The notes under the pieces: model-generated
The model's database searches: none
What the model saw: only the letters and a program-made list of their open reading frames with translations
Told to the model about the DNA's origin: nothing
Source: Streptomyces sp. SCUT-3
GTDB taxonomy: Bacteria > Actinomycetota > Actinomycetes > Streptomycetales > Streptomycetaceae
Length of the DNA: 64,000 nucleotides
Direction of reading: 5' to 3'
Assembly: GCF_014083985.1 (NCBI RefSeq)
Contig: NZ_CP046907.1
Coordinates: 4,130,501 to 4,194,500 of the forward strand
Shown: positions 49,240-59,381 of the stretch, one piece after another
How the letters are laid out: every line of letters begins with the position of its first letter
Position numbering within the stretch: the stretch's first letter is position 1
Made by a program: the position numbers and the translations under genes

Positions 49240-50493
49240 TCAGAAACCGTGCGGCAGCCAGGGCGCGACGGGGGAGAGGAAGGCCGTCGCGGCCCGCTCC
49301 AGCGCGCCCGCGCGCAGCTCCCGCACCCGCCCCGCACCCGCCAGGGCGGCCAGGCTCACCCCGCCCAGGTAGGCCGATCCCAGCTCCCGGACGGACAGGG
49401 CCAGGTCGGCCGCGTCCCGGGTCGGCGCGCACACCGCGCCCCCGGTGTCCCCGGTCAGCCGCCAACGCCCGGTGTTCCAGGGGCAGAAGGCGTCCTCGAC
49501 CTCGAACACCACGTCCACCGGGGCCGCGTAGGCCCGCGCCGACAGCGCGGCACCGACGTCCACCGGCCGGACGTGCAGCAGGTCGCGAACCGACACGTGG
49601 CAGCGCCGGACGTCGGAGACCAGGTGCAGCACCGGGTCGTCGACCGGGCGGCTGTGCGCCACCACCGAGGAGGTCAGGTCGATCCCGGCCAGGAACCGCC
49701 ACAGCGCCGCGTACGCCCGGGGCGAGCGGGCCTCGACGTCGCGCACCCTCACCGTCCCGCTCGGCCCCGCCGCCTCCCACTCGGGCTTGACCGAGTACAG
49801 CGCGTAGCCGCAGAACCGGCCGTCCTCCTCGGCCACCACGCAGCGCAGCGGCGACCCCCCGTCCCGCCGGGACTCCGGGTCCAGCAGCGGCAGCCGCTCC
49901 CAGCCGGGACTGCGGGCCACCATGCCCGGTCGCAGCGGCACCCGCTCCGCGTACAGCTCCTCGCAGCGGTCCGCGGCCTTCTCCGGCGGGACGAGCCGCA
50001 GCCGCACCGCGTCCGTGCCCTCCGGCGCCGACAGCGAGACCCGGGTGGTGTCGATCGACAGCGACATCCGCTCGACCGCGCAGCCGTAGCCGAAGCGGCC
50101 GTAGATCGTCGGCTCGGAGGCGGTCAGCACCGCCAGCGGCTCGGTGCCGCGGGCGCGTATGTCGTCCAGCTGGCGCCGCATCAGGGAGCGGAGCACCCCG
50201 CGCCTGCGGTGGGTGGGCAGGACTCCCACCATCGTCACGCCCGCGGCCGGCACCGGGGAGCCGCCGGGGACCGTCAGGCGGAAGGAGAACGCCCCCGCCG
50301 TTCCCACCACTTCGTCGCCGTCCCAGGCGGCGAGGGAGCGGCCGGTCTCGGTCAGCGCCCTCCACAGCGCCCGCTCCTCGGGCGCCTCGGCGACTCCTCC
50401 GAAGGCCTCCTCCAACGTGGCGTACCAGGCGTCCCACTGCTCGGGTACGAGGGTCCTCAACTCCACCGGGACGGTGGCACCTTGTGCACTCAT
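49240..50493 (-). CDS. Eis-like GNAT N-acetyltransferase
   Basis: A 417-aa two-GNAT plus SCP2-like C-terminal protein, of the Eis family (multi-acetylation of amines, including aminoglycosides). The acetyl-CoA pyrophosphate loop is VGVLPTHRRRGVLRSLMRR. A Tyr in SEPTIYGRFGYG corresponds to the general acid of Eis and the chain ends in Phe (LPHGF), whose carboxylate acts as base in Eis. ATG 50493 is chosen; GAGGGG lies immediately upstream. It lies convergent to the glycosylase gene. Confidence 0.9.
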   Translation of the reverse strand: MSAQGATVPVELRTLVPEQWDAWYATLEEAFGGVAEAPEERALWRALTETGRSLAAWDGDEVVGTAGAFSFRLTVPGGSPVPAAGVTMVGVLPTHRRRGVLRSLMRRQLDDIRARGTEPLAVLTASEPTIYGRFGYGCAVERMSLSIDTTRVSLSAPEGTDAVRLRLVPPEKAADRCEELYAERVPLRPGMVARSPGWERLPLLDPESRRDGGSPLRCVVAEEDGRFCGYALYSVKPEWEAAGPSGTVRVRDVEARSPRAYAALWRFLAGIDLTSSVVAHSRPVDDPVLHLVSDVRRCHVSVRDLLHVRPVDVGAALSARAYAAPVDVVFEVEDAFCPWNTGRWRLTGDTGGAVCAPTRDAADLALSVRELGSAYLGGVSLAALAGAGRVRELRAGALERAATAFLSPVAPWLPHGF

Positions 50494-50673
50494 GCCCCTC
50501 TGCCTACCAGTGCGCGCACGCGCGGGCGACTGCTTTTCGCCCGCTCCGGACGGCTCCCCGGCCGCCTCCGGCGGGCCGCGGGGGCGCCGTGACCGGTCCC
50601 CGCACCGGGCGGGTCCCCGGAGCACGCCCGGCGGCCCCCGGCCGGAACGCGATTCCCCGGTCCGCCGGTGGGA

Positions 50674-50679
50674 TAAGGT
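50674..50679 (+). promoter_or_regulatory. -10 box (TAAGGT) of a leaderless phosphatase transcript
   Basis: TAAGGT ends 8 nt before the ATG at 50688, which lacks a ribosome site. Confidence 0.45.
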
Positions 50680-50687
50680 CCTCGGGC

Positions 50688-51830
50688 ATGGCACGCGCAG
50701 CGGCAACCGAACCACTGACGGCCCGGTCGCGCAGGGCGCTCCACCGGGTCCGCGTCGGCCTGCGCAAATCCGCGGTCGACTACTTCCGCGGTGACGGGTC
50801 CGACTGGATAGCCCTGACCGTACTCCTGCTGTGCGTACCCCTGATAGCCGCGACCACCGTCCACGTCCCCACCTGGTGCCCGCCCAGCGCGCTGGTGCTG
50901 CCGGTCCTGGCGGGCGGCCTGGTCCTGCGCCCCGCCAGCCTGTTCCTGCTCTACACCTGCTCCGCGACCGCCCTGGTGGTCGAGTCCGCCGTCCTGGGCC
51001 CCTGGGACTCCGGCCCCGGACGCGTCACCCCCGGCTCGATCCTGGTCACCGCAGCCGTCGGCCTGGCCGGCCTGCTCATCGCCCAGTTCCGCTCCCGGGT
51101 CGGCGTCCCCTGGATGCGCGGGCACACCATGCTGTTCGACCTGCGCGAGCGCATCCGCGTCCAGAGTGAACTGCCGCCCCTGCCGGAGGGGTGGCACGCG
51201 GAGATCGCCCTGCGCCCGGCCGGCGGCCAGTCCTTCTCCGGGGACTTCGTCGTCGCCACCCGCAGCGCGGGCGGCCGCTACCTGGAGGCCGTGCTCACCG
51301 ACGTCTCGGGGAAGGGCATGGACGCCGGGTCGCGCGCCCTGCTGCTCTCCGGGGCCTTCGGCGGCCTCCTCGGCTCCCTGCCCCCGCACGACTTCCTCCC
51401 GGCCGCCAACGGCTACCTGCTGCGCCAGGACTGGGCGGAGGGGTTCGCGACCTCCGTGCACCTGGTGCTGGACCTGCACACGGGGGAGTACGAGCTGCTG
51501 TCGGCCGGGCACCTGCCGGCCATGCACCTGGTCTCCGGCGCGGGCCGCTGGGACCTCAAGGAGGCCGAGGGGCCGCTGCTCGGCGTCTACGACGGGGCCA
51601 AGTTCGAGGGCGTCAGGGGGCGGCTGCGCTCCGGGGACGTCCTGATGCTCTACACCGACGGCCTCGTCGAGACCTCCGACCGGGACATCTCCGAGGGCAT
51701 CGACCGGCTGACCGGGGAGGCCGACCGGTTCATCGTGGCCGGCTTCCGCGGCGCCGCCTGGCGGCTGATCGACGCGGCGGCCAAGGACGTCAACGACGAC
51801 CGCGCGCTGCTGCTGATCTGCCGGGACTGA
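50688..51830 (+). CDS. Membrane-bound SpoIIE-type PP2C protein phosphatase
   Basis: A 380-aa protein. Basic N-terminus, then three or four membrane spans (about residues 42-140: DWIALTVLLLCVPLIAATT, LVLPVLAGGLVL, ILVTAAVGLAGLLIA). The C-terminal PP2C domain has metal motifs SFSGDFVVA, LTDVSGKGMDAG, and LYTDGLVETSD, and the last Asp in NDDRALLLI. It probably dephosphorylates an anti-sigma-factor antagonist in a stress or developmental switch. No sensory PAS or GAF domain is present, so the membrane part may sense the signal. Confidence 0.93.
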   Translation: MARAAATEPLTARSRRALHRVRVGLRKSAVDYFRGDGSDWIALTVLLLCVPLIAATTVHVPTWCPPSALVLPVLAGGLVLRPASLFLLYTCSATALVVESAVLGPWDSGPGRVTPGSILVTAAVGLAGLLIAQFRSRVGVPWMRGHTMLFDLRERIRVQSELPPLPEGWHAEIALRPAGGQSFSGDFVVATRSAGGRYLEAVLTDVSGKGMDAGSRALLLSGAFGGLLGSLPPHDFLPAANGYLLRQDWAEGFATSVHLVLDLHTGEYELLSAGHLPAMHLVSGAGRWDLKEAEGPLLGVYDGAKFEGVRGRLRSGDVLMLYTDGLVETSDRDISEGIDRLTGEADRFIVAGFRGAAWRLIDAAAKDVNDDRALLLICRD

Positions 51831-51871
51831 CCGCACGGGCCGCAGGCCCCTCCGTCCCCCGCCGCCTCCTC

Positions 51872-51925
51872 CGCACGCGTCGAGGGCCCCGGACCGCGCT
51901 CGGTCCGGGGCCCTCGACGCGTGCG
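51872..51925. terminator. 24-bp perfect hairpin between convergent genes
   Basis: Arms 51872-51895 and 51902-51925 match without a mismatch, with a 6-nt loop. It separates the phosphatase (+) from the acyltransferase (-). Confidence 0.85.
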
Positions 51926-51936
51926 GGGCGTTCCGC

Positions 51937-53127
51937 CTAGCGGCGCACGACCTCCCGCTCCCGGGGGGCGTCCGCGCCGGAGGCCTTCGCGCCGGGGGCG
52001 TCCGGGCCGGGGGCCGCCTGCCGGGGGCCGCGGGCCGGGAGCCGGAAGGCCCAGGCCATCTTCGGCTCCATGACCGGCCGGAAGATCCGCTGGAAGGGGG
52101 TGGTGCACAGCACCAGGATGATCGCGACGGCGATGAAGGTGACCGCGATCATGCCCAGGGGGGTGCGTACCCAGTCGACGTCGTACCAGCCCCAGAAGCG
52201 CGACCCCTTGGCCAGGAAGCCGTGCAGCAGGTAGCCGTACAGGGTGCTCGCGCCCAGCGCCGTGACCCACAGCCGGCGTCCGGGCGTCCAGGCGAAGAAG
52301 CAGGCGCTCAGCACGATCGAGCAGGCGAACAGCGCCATGGTCATCACCAGGCCGGTCCACCAGGGGGCGCCGAGCTCCTGGGCGCTGTCGCGGTGGTAGA
52401 ACCACGCCGAGCTCATCCGGGGCGCGGCCCAGTAGGCGACGACCAGGGCCACGGCGAACACCGGGACGGCGGCGATGCGCACTGAGCGGCGGCGCACCAG
52501 CTTGAAGTGCTCCGGCCGCAGGGACAGGCCGAACACGAAGAAGGGCAGGAACTGCAGGACCCGCTGGAGGTCCAGGTCGTCGCCGATGTCCGGGGAGATG
52601 GCGGCGAGGGAGGCGATCGCCAGGGCCAGCGGCACCGGCCACCGCACGATCCGCCACAGCGGCGCGGTCAGCCGCCAGACGAACAGGGCCACCAGGAACC
52701 AGGTGAGGTACCAGGGGTCGAGCAGGGTGATCGCGTGGGTCGGGTCGTCGTCGGCGTACCTCTTGAAGAGGCTGTAGGCGACCTCGAAGACCACGTAGGG
52801 GACGACGACGCCGGTCACCAGCCGCACCAGGCGGTCCGGCCGGGCGTCGAAGCTGCGGGAGAAGTAGCCGGAGACGATGATGAACGCCGGCATGTGGAAG
52901 GCGTACACGACCATGTACAGCGCTTCCGCCGTGCGGCTGGACGAGGTCAGTGGCTGCCAGGCGTGGCCGCAGGCGACCAGCACGATGGCCAGCAGCTTGG
53001 TGTTGTCGAAGAACGAGTCCCGGGGCTTCTCCGGCTTGCCGGGCGGCGGCCCGGGGGCTTCGGGTGACCCCCCGACCGCCGGGGCTTTCGCCCTCTCGTA
53101 CGTGTGCGGGGGGAGGGCTCGGGTCAT
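51937..53127 (-). CDS. Acyltransferase family 3 membrane protein
   Basis: A 396-aa integral membrane O-acyltransferase with about ten spans. The N-terminal motif FDNTKLLAIVLVACGHAW contains the family His, followed by FHMPAFIIVSGYFSRSF and further spans (YLTWFLVALFVWRL, LQFLPFFVFGLSLRPEHF). It likely acylates an extracytoplasmic carbohydrate. The cytoplasmic tail is Pro/Ala/Gly-rich. ATG 53127 is chosen over an in-frame ATG at 53142 because GGTGG sits at proper spacing. Confidence 0.9.
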   Translation of the reverse strand: MTRALPPHTYERAKAPAVGGSPEAPGPPPGKPEKPRDSFFDNTKLLAIVLVACGHAWQPLTSSSRTAEALYMVVYAFHMPAFIIVSGYFSRSFDARPDRLVRLVTGVVVPYVVFEVAYSLFKRYADDDPTHAITLLDPWYLTWFLVALFVWRLTAPLWRIVRWPVPLALAIASLAAISPDIGDDLDLQRVLQFLPFFVFGLSLRPEHFKLVRRRSVRIAAVPVFAVALVVAYWAAPRMSSAWFYHRDSAQELGAPWWTGLVMTMALFACSIVLSACFFAWTPGRRLWVTALGASTLYGYLLHGFLAKGSRFWGWYDVDWVRTPLGMIAVTFIAVAIILVLCTTPFQRIFRPVMEPKMAWAFRLPARGPRQAAPGPDAPGAKASGADAPREREVVRR

Positions 53128-53199
53128 GGGGCGTCCACCCACCCGGTGCCTGTCTGGAAGGTATCTGGAGCGTGGATCATCCGCAGCACCATAGCGTTA

Positions 53200-53420
53200 A
53201 ACATGCCCTCCGTAAATTCTTCGTTTGCTTTGGCGCATAACCAGCAATGAGACAAACATGCGCCCCGCGCACGCACTTTTCGGGTGCTCTATGTGCCGAT
53301 ATGAGGCGAAAAATGAGCCGAGGGTGCAATGCGATCGACAAGAGGAATGTCTGCTTCCTTCCTTTTTTCAATCGGCACGCGGGGGTTTGTGAAAGGTTCG
53401 TGAGGGCTATTTCCTCACGG
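53200..53420. other. AT-rich gene-free stretch
   Basis: Between the acyltransferase (-) and a small membrane protein (+) lies 445 bp with no gene. Positions about 53200-53420 are markedly AT-rich for this genome (a TTTTTT run near 53366, several AAA/TTT tracts). A 7-bp hairpin CGTGAGG/CCTCACG occurs at 53399-53419. It may hold the promoters of both genes or a small RNA; nothing specific was recognised. Confidence 0.4.
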
Positions 53421-53572
53421 GATCGTGAATTACCGCCGGTGACGCGCCGGGGACCGGCCTGGCGCGCCGGAGCCCCCGCGGGGCCGGACCGGTGGCACGA
53501 TGTACCCCGGGGGGTCGGACGCATGCGGTCCCCCGGACCGGCGAGGCGTTCCGAGCGAGGAAGTGATCCGTT

Positions 53573-53767
53573 GTGGCCATCTCTCTGTCCGTCGTGCTCC
53601 TTTTGGCGATCATCCTGGTCGTCATGATCAGAAATGGTTCGCTGAAGGGCGGGCCGGCGGCCGTCGCGGTCCTCTTCGGTTTCTTCCTCGCCTCGTCCGG
53701 TATGGCCCCGACCATCCAGAATTTCCTGGACTCGATAGCGGACACCATTCAGCGGATCAGCTTCTGA
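53573..53767 (+). CDS. Small conserved membrane protein
   Basis: A 64-aa protein with two hydrophobic segments (ISLSVVLLLAIILVVMI and GPAAVAVLFGFFLASSGM) and an amphipathic C-terminal helix (TIQNFLDSIADTIQRI). No enzymatic motif. AGGAAG is 8 nt before the GTG. It has the appearance of a conserved Streptomyces protein encoded upstream of tig; role unknown. Confidence 0.75.
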   Translation: MAISLSVVLLLAIILVVMIRNGSLKGGPAAVAVLFGFFLASSGMAPTIQNFLDSIADTIQRISF

Positions 53768-53835
53768 GGCCGGACCGGCGGCGGGGTGCAGGCCGCCCCG
53801 TCCCGGCCGGCGGGCGATCGGCGACAGGGGGAGCG

Positions 53836-54153
53836 GTGGGCACGGAACGTGCGGGCGGACCGTCGGCGGGCCGGCAGGCCGGGGTCGCCGCGGTGCTGCT
53901 CCTGATCGACCTGATGGTGATCGCCTGGCTGCTGTACGGCTACGGGATCACCGGATGGGCCGACGGCTACGACGACGCCGATGCGCCGGAGGCGCCGCGG
54001 GCGGCGCTTCGGGCGACGTGGATCCTGGCCGGCGGCGCGGCGGTCACGGGCGGTGCCCTGCTCGCCTCGAGGTGGCGCGTCCCCGGTGCCGTGCAGTTGC
54101 TGGTCCTGGGCGGCGGGGCGGCGATGTTCGCCCTCCTCGCGGCGCGTCCGTAG
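53836..54153 (+). CDS. Small two- or three-span membrane protein
   Basis: A 105-aa protein with spans VAAVLLLIDLMVIAWLLYGY, ATWILAGGAAVTGGALLA and AVQLLVLGGGAAMFALLA and an acidic loop (DGYDDADAPEAP). The family is not firmly recognised. GTG 53836 has GGGGGAG close upstream. It follows the 64-aa gene by 68 nt and could share its transcript. Confidence 0.65.
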   Translation: MGTERAGGPSAGRQAGVAAVLLLIDLMVIAWLLYGYGITGWADGYDDADAPEAPRAALRATWILAGGAAVTGGALLASRWRVPGAVQLLVLGGGAAMFALLAARP

Positions 54154-54220
54154 CGTGCGCCGGCCCGGGCCAGCCCGGGCCGGCCCGGCTTCGCGCGGCC
54201 GGGCAGGACCTGTGAAAACA

Positions 54221-54262
54221 CCGAGGCCCGGGCGGGGGATCGACTCCCCGGCCGGGCCTCGG
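54221..54262 (-). terminator. Terminator of tRNA-Gly
   Basis: 11-bp perfect arms (54221-54231 with 54252-54262) followed on the minus strand by TGTTTTC, just beyond the tRNA. Confidence 0.75.
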
Positions 54263-54270
54263 TCGTGCAG

Positions 54271-54341
54271 AGCGGGCGACGGGAATCGAACCCGCGTAGC
54301 CAGTTTGGAAGACTGGGGCTCTACCATTGAGCTACGCCCGC
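54271..54341 (-). tRNA. tRNA-Gly (anticodon TCC)
   Basis: 71 nt on the minus strand. Acceptor GCGGGCG/CGCCCGC with T discriminator, D arm GCTCAATGGTAGAGC, anticodon loop CTTCCAA with TCC, T arm with GGTTCGATTCC. The CCA end is not encoded. Confidence 0.95.
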
Positions 54342-54452
54342 GACGGCCAGCATTCTGGCACACACGGCATCCTGCCACACCCGCGGCCCCCGGCGCGAAC
54401 AACCATGCAGACTCAGCGGGGCGGGGGCTGTACCCTTCGTGTCGTCCCACCA

Positions 54453-54529
54453 CGGGGTGTGGCGCAGGTTGGTAGCGCGTCCGCTTTGGGAGCGGAAGGC
54501 CGTCGGTTCAAATCCGGCCACCCCGACCA
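54453..54529 (+). tRNA. tRNA-Pro (anticodon TGG), CCA encoded
   Basis: 77 nt including CCA. Acceptor CGGGGTG/CACCCCG, A discriminator, D arm GCGCAGGTTGGTAGCGC, anticodon loop TTTGGGA with TGG at 54487-54489, T arm with GGTTCAAATCC. A TACCCT -10-like hexamer lies at 54431-54436. Confidence 0.95.
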
Positions 54530-54534
54530 CGGGT

Positions 54535-54580
54535 GACGGGCCCGCCCGCGGACGCCTCGGCGACCGCGGGCGGGCCCGTC
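54535..54580 (+). terminator. Terminator of tRNA-Pro
   Basis: Perfect 17-bp inverted repeat (54535-54551 with 54564-54580). The tig promoter probably starts just beyond, with TACTAT at 54591-54596 as -10 box. Confidence 0.8.
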
Positions 54581-54759
54581 GACCGTACCGGTACTATGCA
54601 GAATGCGCCTGTATACGGGGCGACGAGGGGCAAGCCCCCGACCGCACGTCTCGTCGGCGACCGGTATCCCTCGACGGGGAGGCCGGTTGTTGGCGCGTTC
54701 GGCGGGTCCTACGGGCCCGTGCACCACAGCCCCTGATGTCAGCCCAAGGAGACCCAACC

Positions 54760-56172
54760 GTGAAGAGCGCCGTCGAGACTTTGAACCCCACTCGGGTTCG
54801 ACTCACCGTCGAGGTGCCCTTCGAGGAGCTCAAGCCCAGCCTCGACGCGGCCTACAAGAAGATCAACCAGCAGGTCACGGTGCCGGGCTTCCGCAAGGGC
54901 AAGCTTCCCGCGCGCATCATCGACCAGCGGTTCGGCCGTGGCGCGGTCCTCGAGGAGGCCGTCAACGACGCGCTGCCGAAGTTCTACACGGAGGCGGTCA
55001 ACGAGGGTGAGCTGAGCGTGCTCGGCCAGCCCGAGATCGACATCACCGAGTTCAACGACGGCGAGCAGCTGAAGTTCACCGCCGAGGTGGACGTCCGCCC
55101 GACCCTGGAGATCCCGGACTACTCCGGCATCGAGGTCACCGTCGACGCCGTCGAGGTCAGCGACGAGGACGTCGAGAAGTCCCTGGAGCAGCTGCGCGAC
55201 CGCTTCGCCTCCACCACCGAGGTCGAGCGCGCCGCCGCCGAGGGCGACGTCGTGGTCGTCGACCTCGAGGCCAGCGTCGACGGCGAGGTCCTCGAGGACG
55301 GCGTCGCCAAGGGCGTCTCCTACACCATCGGCTCCGGCCAGCTGCTGGACGGCATCGACGAGGCCGTCACCGGCCTGGAGGCCGGCGGCTCCGCCACCTT
55401 CGAGTCCGAGCTCAAGGGCGGCTCCGCCGCGGGCCGCACCGCGCAGATCAAGGTCGACGTCACCAGCGTCCAGGCCCGTGAGCTGCCGGAGCTGGACGAC
55501 GAGTTCGCCCAGATGGCCAGCGAGTTCGACACCCTCGAGGAGCTGCGCGCGGACAGCCGCAAGCGCCTGGAGCGGATGAAGGAGTACGACCAGGCCACCC
55601 AGGCCCAGGAGAAGGTCCTCGACAAGCTCATCGAGATCGTCGAGGTCCCGATCCCGGAGAAGCTCCTCGAGGACGAGATCAACACCCGCAAGCACAACCT
55701 GGAGCACCACCAGTTCCCGGCCCTGGGCCTGGACTGGGCGAGCTACCTGGAGCGCGAGGGCAAGACCCAGGAGGAGTACGACGCCGAGGTCGCCGAGCAG
55801 GCCACCAAGGGCATCAAGACCCAGTTCATCCTCGACGAGCTGGTCTCCAAGGAGCAGCTGTCGGTGAACCAGGAGGAGCTCACCGAGCACCTCATGCGCC
55901 GTGCCGCCTCCTCCGGCATGAGCCCGGACCAGTTCGCCCAGGCCGTCGTCGAGGGCGGCCAGGTGCCGATGCTCGTCGGCGAGGTCGCCCGCGGCAAGGC
56001 GCTGGCCCACGTGGTCGAGGCCGCCAAGGTCGTCGACACCGAGGGCAACGAGGTCGACCTGAGCGACGACGAGGAGGACGAGACGGGCGAGACCGTCGAG
56101 GCGTCCTCCGAGGAGTCCGGCTCCGAGGCCGAGGCCGCCCCGGCCGAGGACGAGGCCGGCGAGAAGGCCTGA
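54760..56172 (+). CDS. tig: Trigger factor chaperone
   Basis: A 470-aa ribosome-associated chaperone and peptidyl-prolyl isomerase. The ribosome-binding signature is [15 protein letters not shown] (residues about 42-56), then the FKBP-like PPIase domain ([15 protein letters not shown]) and the helical C-domain. The tail is long and acidic (Glu/Asp/Ser-rich from about residue 430). GTG 54760 has AAGGAG 8 nt upstream. It precedes clpP1P2 and clpX as in most actinobacteria, linking folding and proteolysis. Confidence 0.97.
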   Translation: MKSAVETLNPTRVRLTVEVPFEELKPSLDAAYKKINQQVTVPGFRKGKLPARIIDQRFGRGAVLEEAVNDALPKFYTEAVNEGELSVLGQPEIDITEFNDGEQLKFTAEVDVRPTLEIPDYSGIEVTVDAVEVSDEDVEKSLEQLRDRFASTTEVERAAAEGDVVVVDLEASVDGEVLEDGVAKGVSYTIGSGQLLDGIDEAVTGLEAGGSATFESELKGGSAAGRTAQIKVDVTSVQARELPELDDEFAQMASEFDTLEELRADSRKRLERMKEYDQATQAQEKVLDKLIEIVEVPIPEKLLEDEINTRKHNLEHHQFPALGLDWASYLEREGKTQEEYDAEVAEQATKGIKTQFILDELVSKEQLSVNQEELTEHLMRRAASSGMSPDQFAQAVVEGGQVPMLVGEVARGKALAHVVEAAKVVDTEGNEVDLSDDEEDETGETVEASSEESGSEAEAAPAEDEAGEKA

Positions 56173-56214
56173 CCCCTCCCGCACCCCGAGGTCCGGCCCT
56201 TCGGGCCGCACCGC

Positions 56215-56261
56215 ACCGGCACGGGCCCGGACGCCCCCGCGGCGTCCGGGCCCGTGCCGGT
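56215..56261 (+). terminator. Terminator of tig
   Basis: Perfect 21-bp inverted repeat (56215-56235 with 56241-56261) and a 5-nt loop, followed by TTTCCC. Confidence 0.85.
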
Positions 56262-56277
56262 TTCCCTCGGTGAGCCT

Positions 56278-56292
56278 GCGCTCACAGCGAAC
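56278..56292 (-). promoter_or_regulatory. ClgR operator upstream of clpP1
   Basis: On the minus strand GTTCGC-TGTGA-GCGC fits the reported ClgR box GTTCGC-N5-GCG. It lies about 40 nt upstream of a TAGGGT -10 box (56331-56336), a suitable place for activation of clpP1P2. Confidence 0.7.
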
Positions 56293-56462
56293 AGTTCCGT
56301 GAGCGGGATGGCACGGCTCCACCTGCGCGTTAGGGTCCTTGGTACGAGGGCAGGGGAGTCCCGACACCGGGCCGGGCGAGCACCAGCGGCCACGCGCACT
56401 CCCCGCACCCTGAGAAGACGCTGAGACGGCGCGCCGCCGTCCGAGAACGAGCAGGTGGATAC

Positions 56463-57077
56463 GTGACGATTCCGATGCCTTCCGCCGCCGGAGAGCCGAC
56501 CATCGGTGGCCTCGGCGACCAGGTCTACAACCGACTGCTCAACGAGCGCATCATCTTCCTGGGCCAGGCGGTCGACGACGACATCGCCAACAGGATCACC
56601 GCACAGCTCCTGCTCCTGGCCGCCGACCCGGACAAGGACATCTACCTCTACATCAACTCGCCCGGCGGCTCGGTGACCGCCGGCATGGCGATCTACGACA
56701 CGATGCAGTACATCAAGAACGACGTCGTGACCATCGCCATGGGCCTGGCTGCCTCGATGGGCCAGTTCCTGCTGACCGCGGGCGCCCCGGGCAAGCGGTT
56801 CGCGCTGCCGAACGCCGAGATCCTGATGCACCAGCCCTCCGCCGGCCTGGCCGGCTCCGCCTCGGACATCAAGATCCAGGCCGAGCAGCTGCTGCGCACG
56901 AAGAAGCGGATGGCCGAGCTGACCGCCCAGCACTCCGGCCGCACGGTCGAGGAGATCAACCGCGACGCCGACCGGGACCGCTGGTTCTCCGCACACGAGG
57001 CCAAGGAGTACGGCCTGCTCGACGAGGTCATGCACTCCGCCTCCGGTGTCCCGGGCGGTGGCGGCACCGGCGCCTGA
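56463..57077 (+). CDS. clpP1: ATP-dependent Clp protease proteolytic subunit ClpP1
   Basis: A 204-aa serine protease subunit. Catalytic Ser in GLAASMGQF, His in LMHQPSAG and Asp in RDADRDRWF. It forms heterotetradecamers with ClpP2 and degrades unfolded or tagged proteins delivered by ClpX or ClpC. GTG 56463 follows AGGTGG. The C-terminus is Gly-rich (PGGGGTGA). Controlled by ClgR, judging by the box upstream. Confidence 0.97.
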   Translation: MTIPMPSAAGEPTIGGLGDQVYNRLLNERIIFLGQAVDDDIANRITAQLLLLAADPDKDIYLYINSPGGSVTAGMAIYDTMQYIKNDVVTIAMGLAASMGQFLLTAGAPGKRFALPNAEILMHQPSAGLAGSASDIKIQAEQLLRTKKRMAELTAQHSGRTVEEINRDADRDRWFSAHEAKEYGLLDEVMHSASGVPGGGGTGA

Positions 57078-57174
57078 GCCGCCCGCAGGCCCGGCCCCGC
57101 AGGCCCAGGGCCCGGACCCGCCCGCCCGACCGCACCCGCAGCCACTGCTCATCACCAGGACGGTGAACACACCC

Positions 57175-57834
57175 ATGAACAACTTCCCCGGACGCGCCCT
57201 GTACGAGGGCGCCGGTGCCGCCGAGTCCCGCTACGTCGTCCCGCGCTTCGTGGAGCGCACCTCGCAGGGCGTGCGCGAGTACGACCCGTACGCCAAGCTC
57301 TTCGAGGAGCGGGTGATCTTCCTCGGGGTGCAGATCGACGACGCCTCCGCCAACGACGTCATGGCGCAGCTGCTGTGCCTGGAGTCGATGGACCCCGACC
57401 GCGACATCTCGATCTACATCAACTCCCCGGGCGGCTCGTTCACCGCGCTGACCGCGATCTACGACACGATGCAGTTCGTGAAGCCGGACATCCAGACGGT
57501 GTGCATGGGCCAGGCGGCCTCCGCCGCGGCCGTGCTGCTGGCCGCCGGGACCCCGGGCAAGCGCATGGCGCTGCCGAACGCCCGTATCCTGATCCACCAG
57601 CCGTACACCGAGACCGGTCGCGGCCAGGTCTCCGACCTGGAGATCCAGGCCAAGGAGATCGCCCGGATGCGTGAGCAGCTGGAGCAGATGCTGGCCAAGC
57701 ACTCCAGCAAGGACGTGGCGCGGGTCAGCGAGGACATCGAGCGGGACAAGATCCTCACGGCGGAGGAGGCCCTGGACTACGGTCTGGTGGACCAGATCGT
57801 CTCCACCCGCAAGAGCTCCGTCATGATGGGCTGA
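57175..57834 (+). CDS. clpP2: ATP-dependent Clp protease proteolytic subunit ClpP2
   Basis: A 219-aa ClpP subunit. Catalytic Ser in GQAASAAAV, His in LIHQPYTE, Asp in EDIERDKIL. The N-terminal region has the ClpP2 block [20 protein letters not shown]. Start ATG 57175 is preferred; GTG 57163 is possible. It is cotranscribed with clpP1 (97-nt gap). Confidence 0.97.
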   Translation: MNNFPGRALYEGAGAAESRYVVPRFVERTSQGVREYDPYAKLFEERVIFLGVQIDDASANDVMAQLLCLESMDPDRDISIYINSPGGSFTALTAIYDTMQFVKPDIQTVCMGQAASAAAVLLAAGTPGKRMALPNARILIHQPYTETGRGQVSDLEIQAKEIARMREQLEQMLAKHSSKDVARVSEDIERDKILTAEEALDYGLVDQIVSTRKSSVMMG

Positions 57835-57852
57835 CGTCCGCCTCCAGGACGT

Positions 57853-57893
57853 GCCCCCCTGGGCCGGCGGATGCCGAGTCGGCCCAAGGGGGG
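57853..57893 (+). terminator. Hairpin between clpP2 and clpX
   Basis: GC-rich arms (about 57853-57866 and 57879-57893) with one bulge, shortly after the clpP2 stop. It may terminate or attenuate, leaving clpX partly on its own promoter in the 120-nt gap. Confidence 0.55.
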
Positions 57894-58012
57894 CCCACAG
57901 CGGGGGTCCGGCAATGTACCGTCGGACGGGGGACCGGGGTTTTTCCCGGCATCCCGCAGCAAGCACCAGGGCCCGTCGGACCGGCGGGACCAAGGCGAAG
58001 GGGAAGCACCTC

Positions 58013-59293
<1,281 letters not shown>

Positions 59294-59313
59294 CGCCCCT
59301 TGAGCACTCGCGG

Positions 59314-59345
59314 GGGCCCCGCACCGGTCCGCCGGCGCGGGGCCC
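59314..59345. terminator. Hairpin after clpX
   Basis: 9-bp arms (59314-59322 with 59337-59345) extended by an inner CCGG stem, between convergent genes. Confidence 0.7.
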
Positions 59346-59381
59346 TCGCACGTGCCGCGGACGCGGGCGGGGCGTCCCGGG

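Noticed and set aside
54271-54529. tRNA genes as integration sites for a mobile element
   Set aside because: No integrase, no repeated tRNA 3' segment and only housekeeping genes on both sides.
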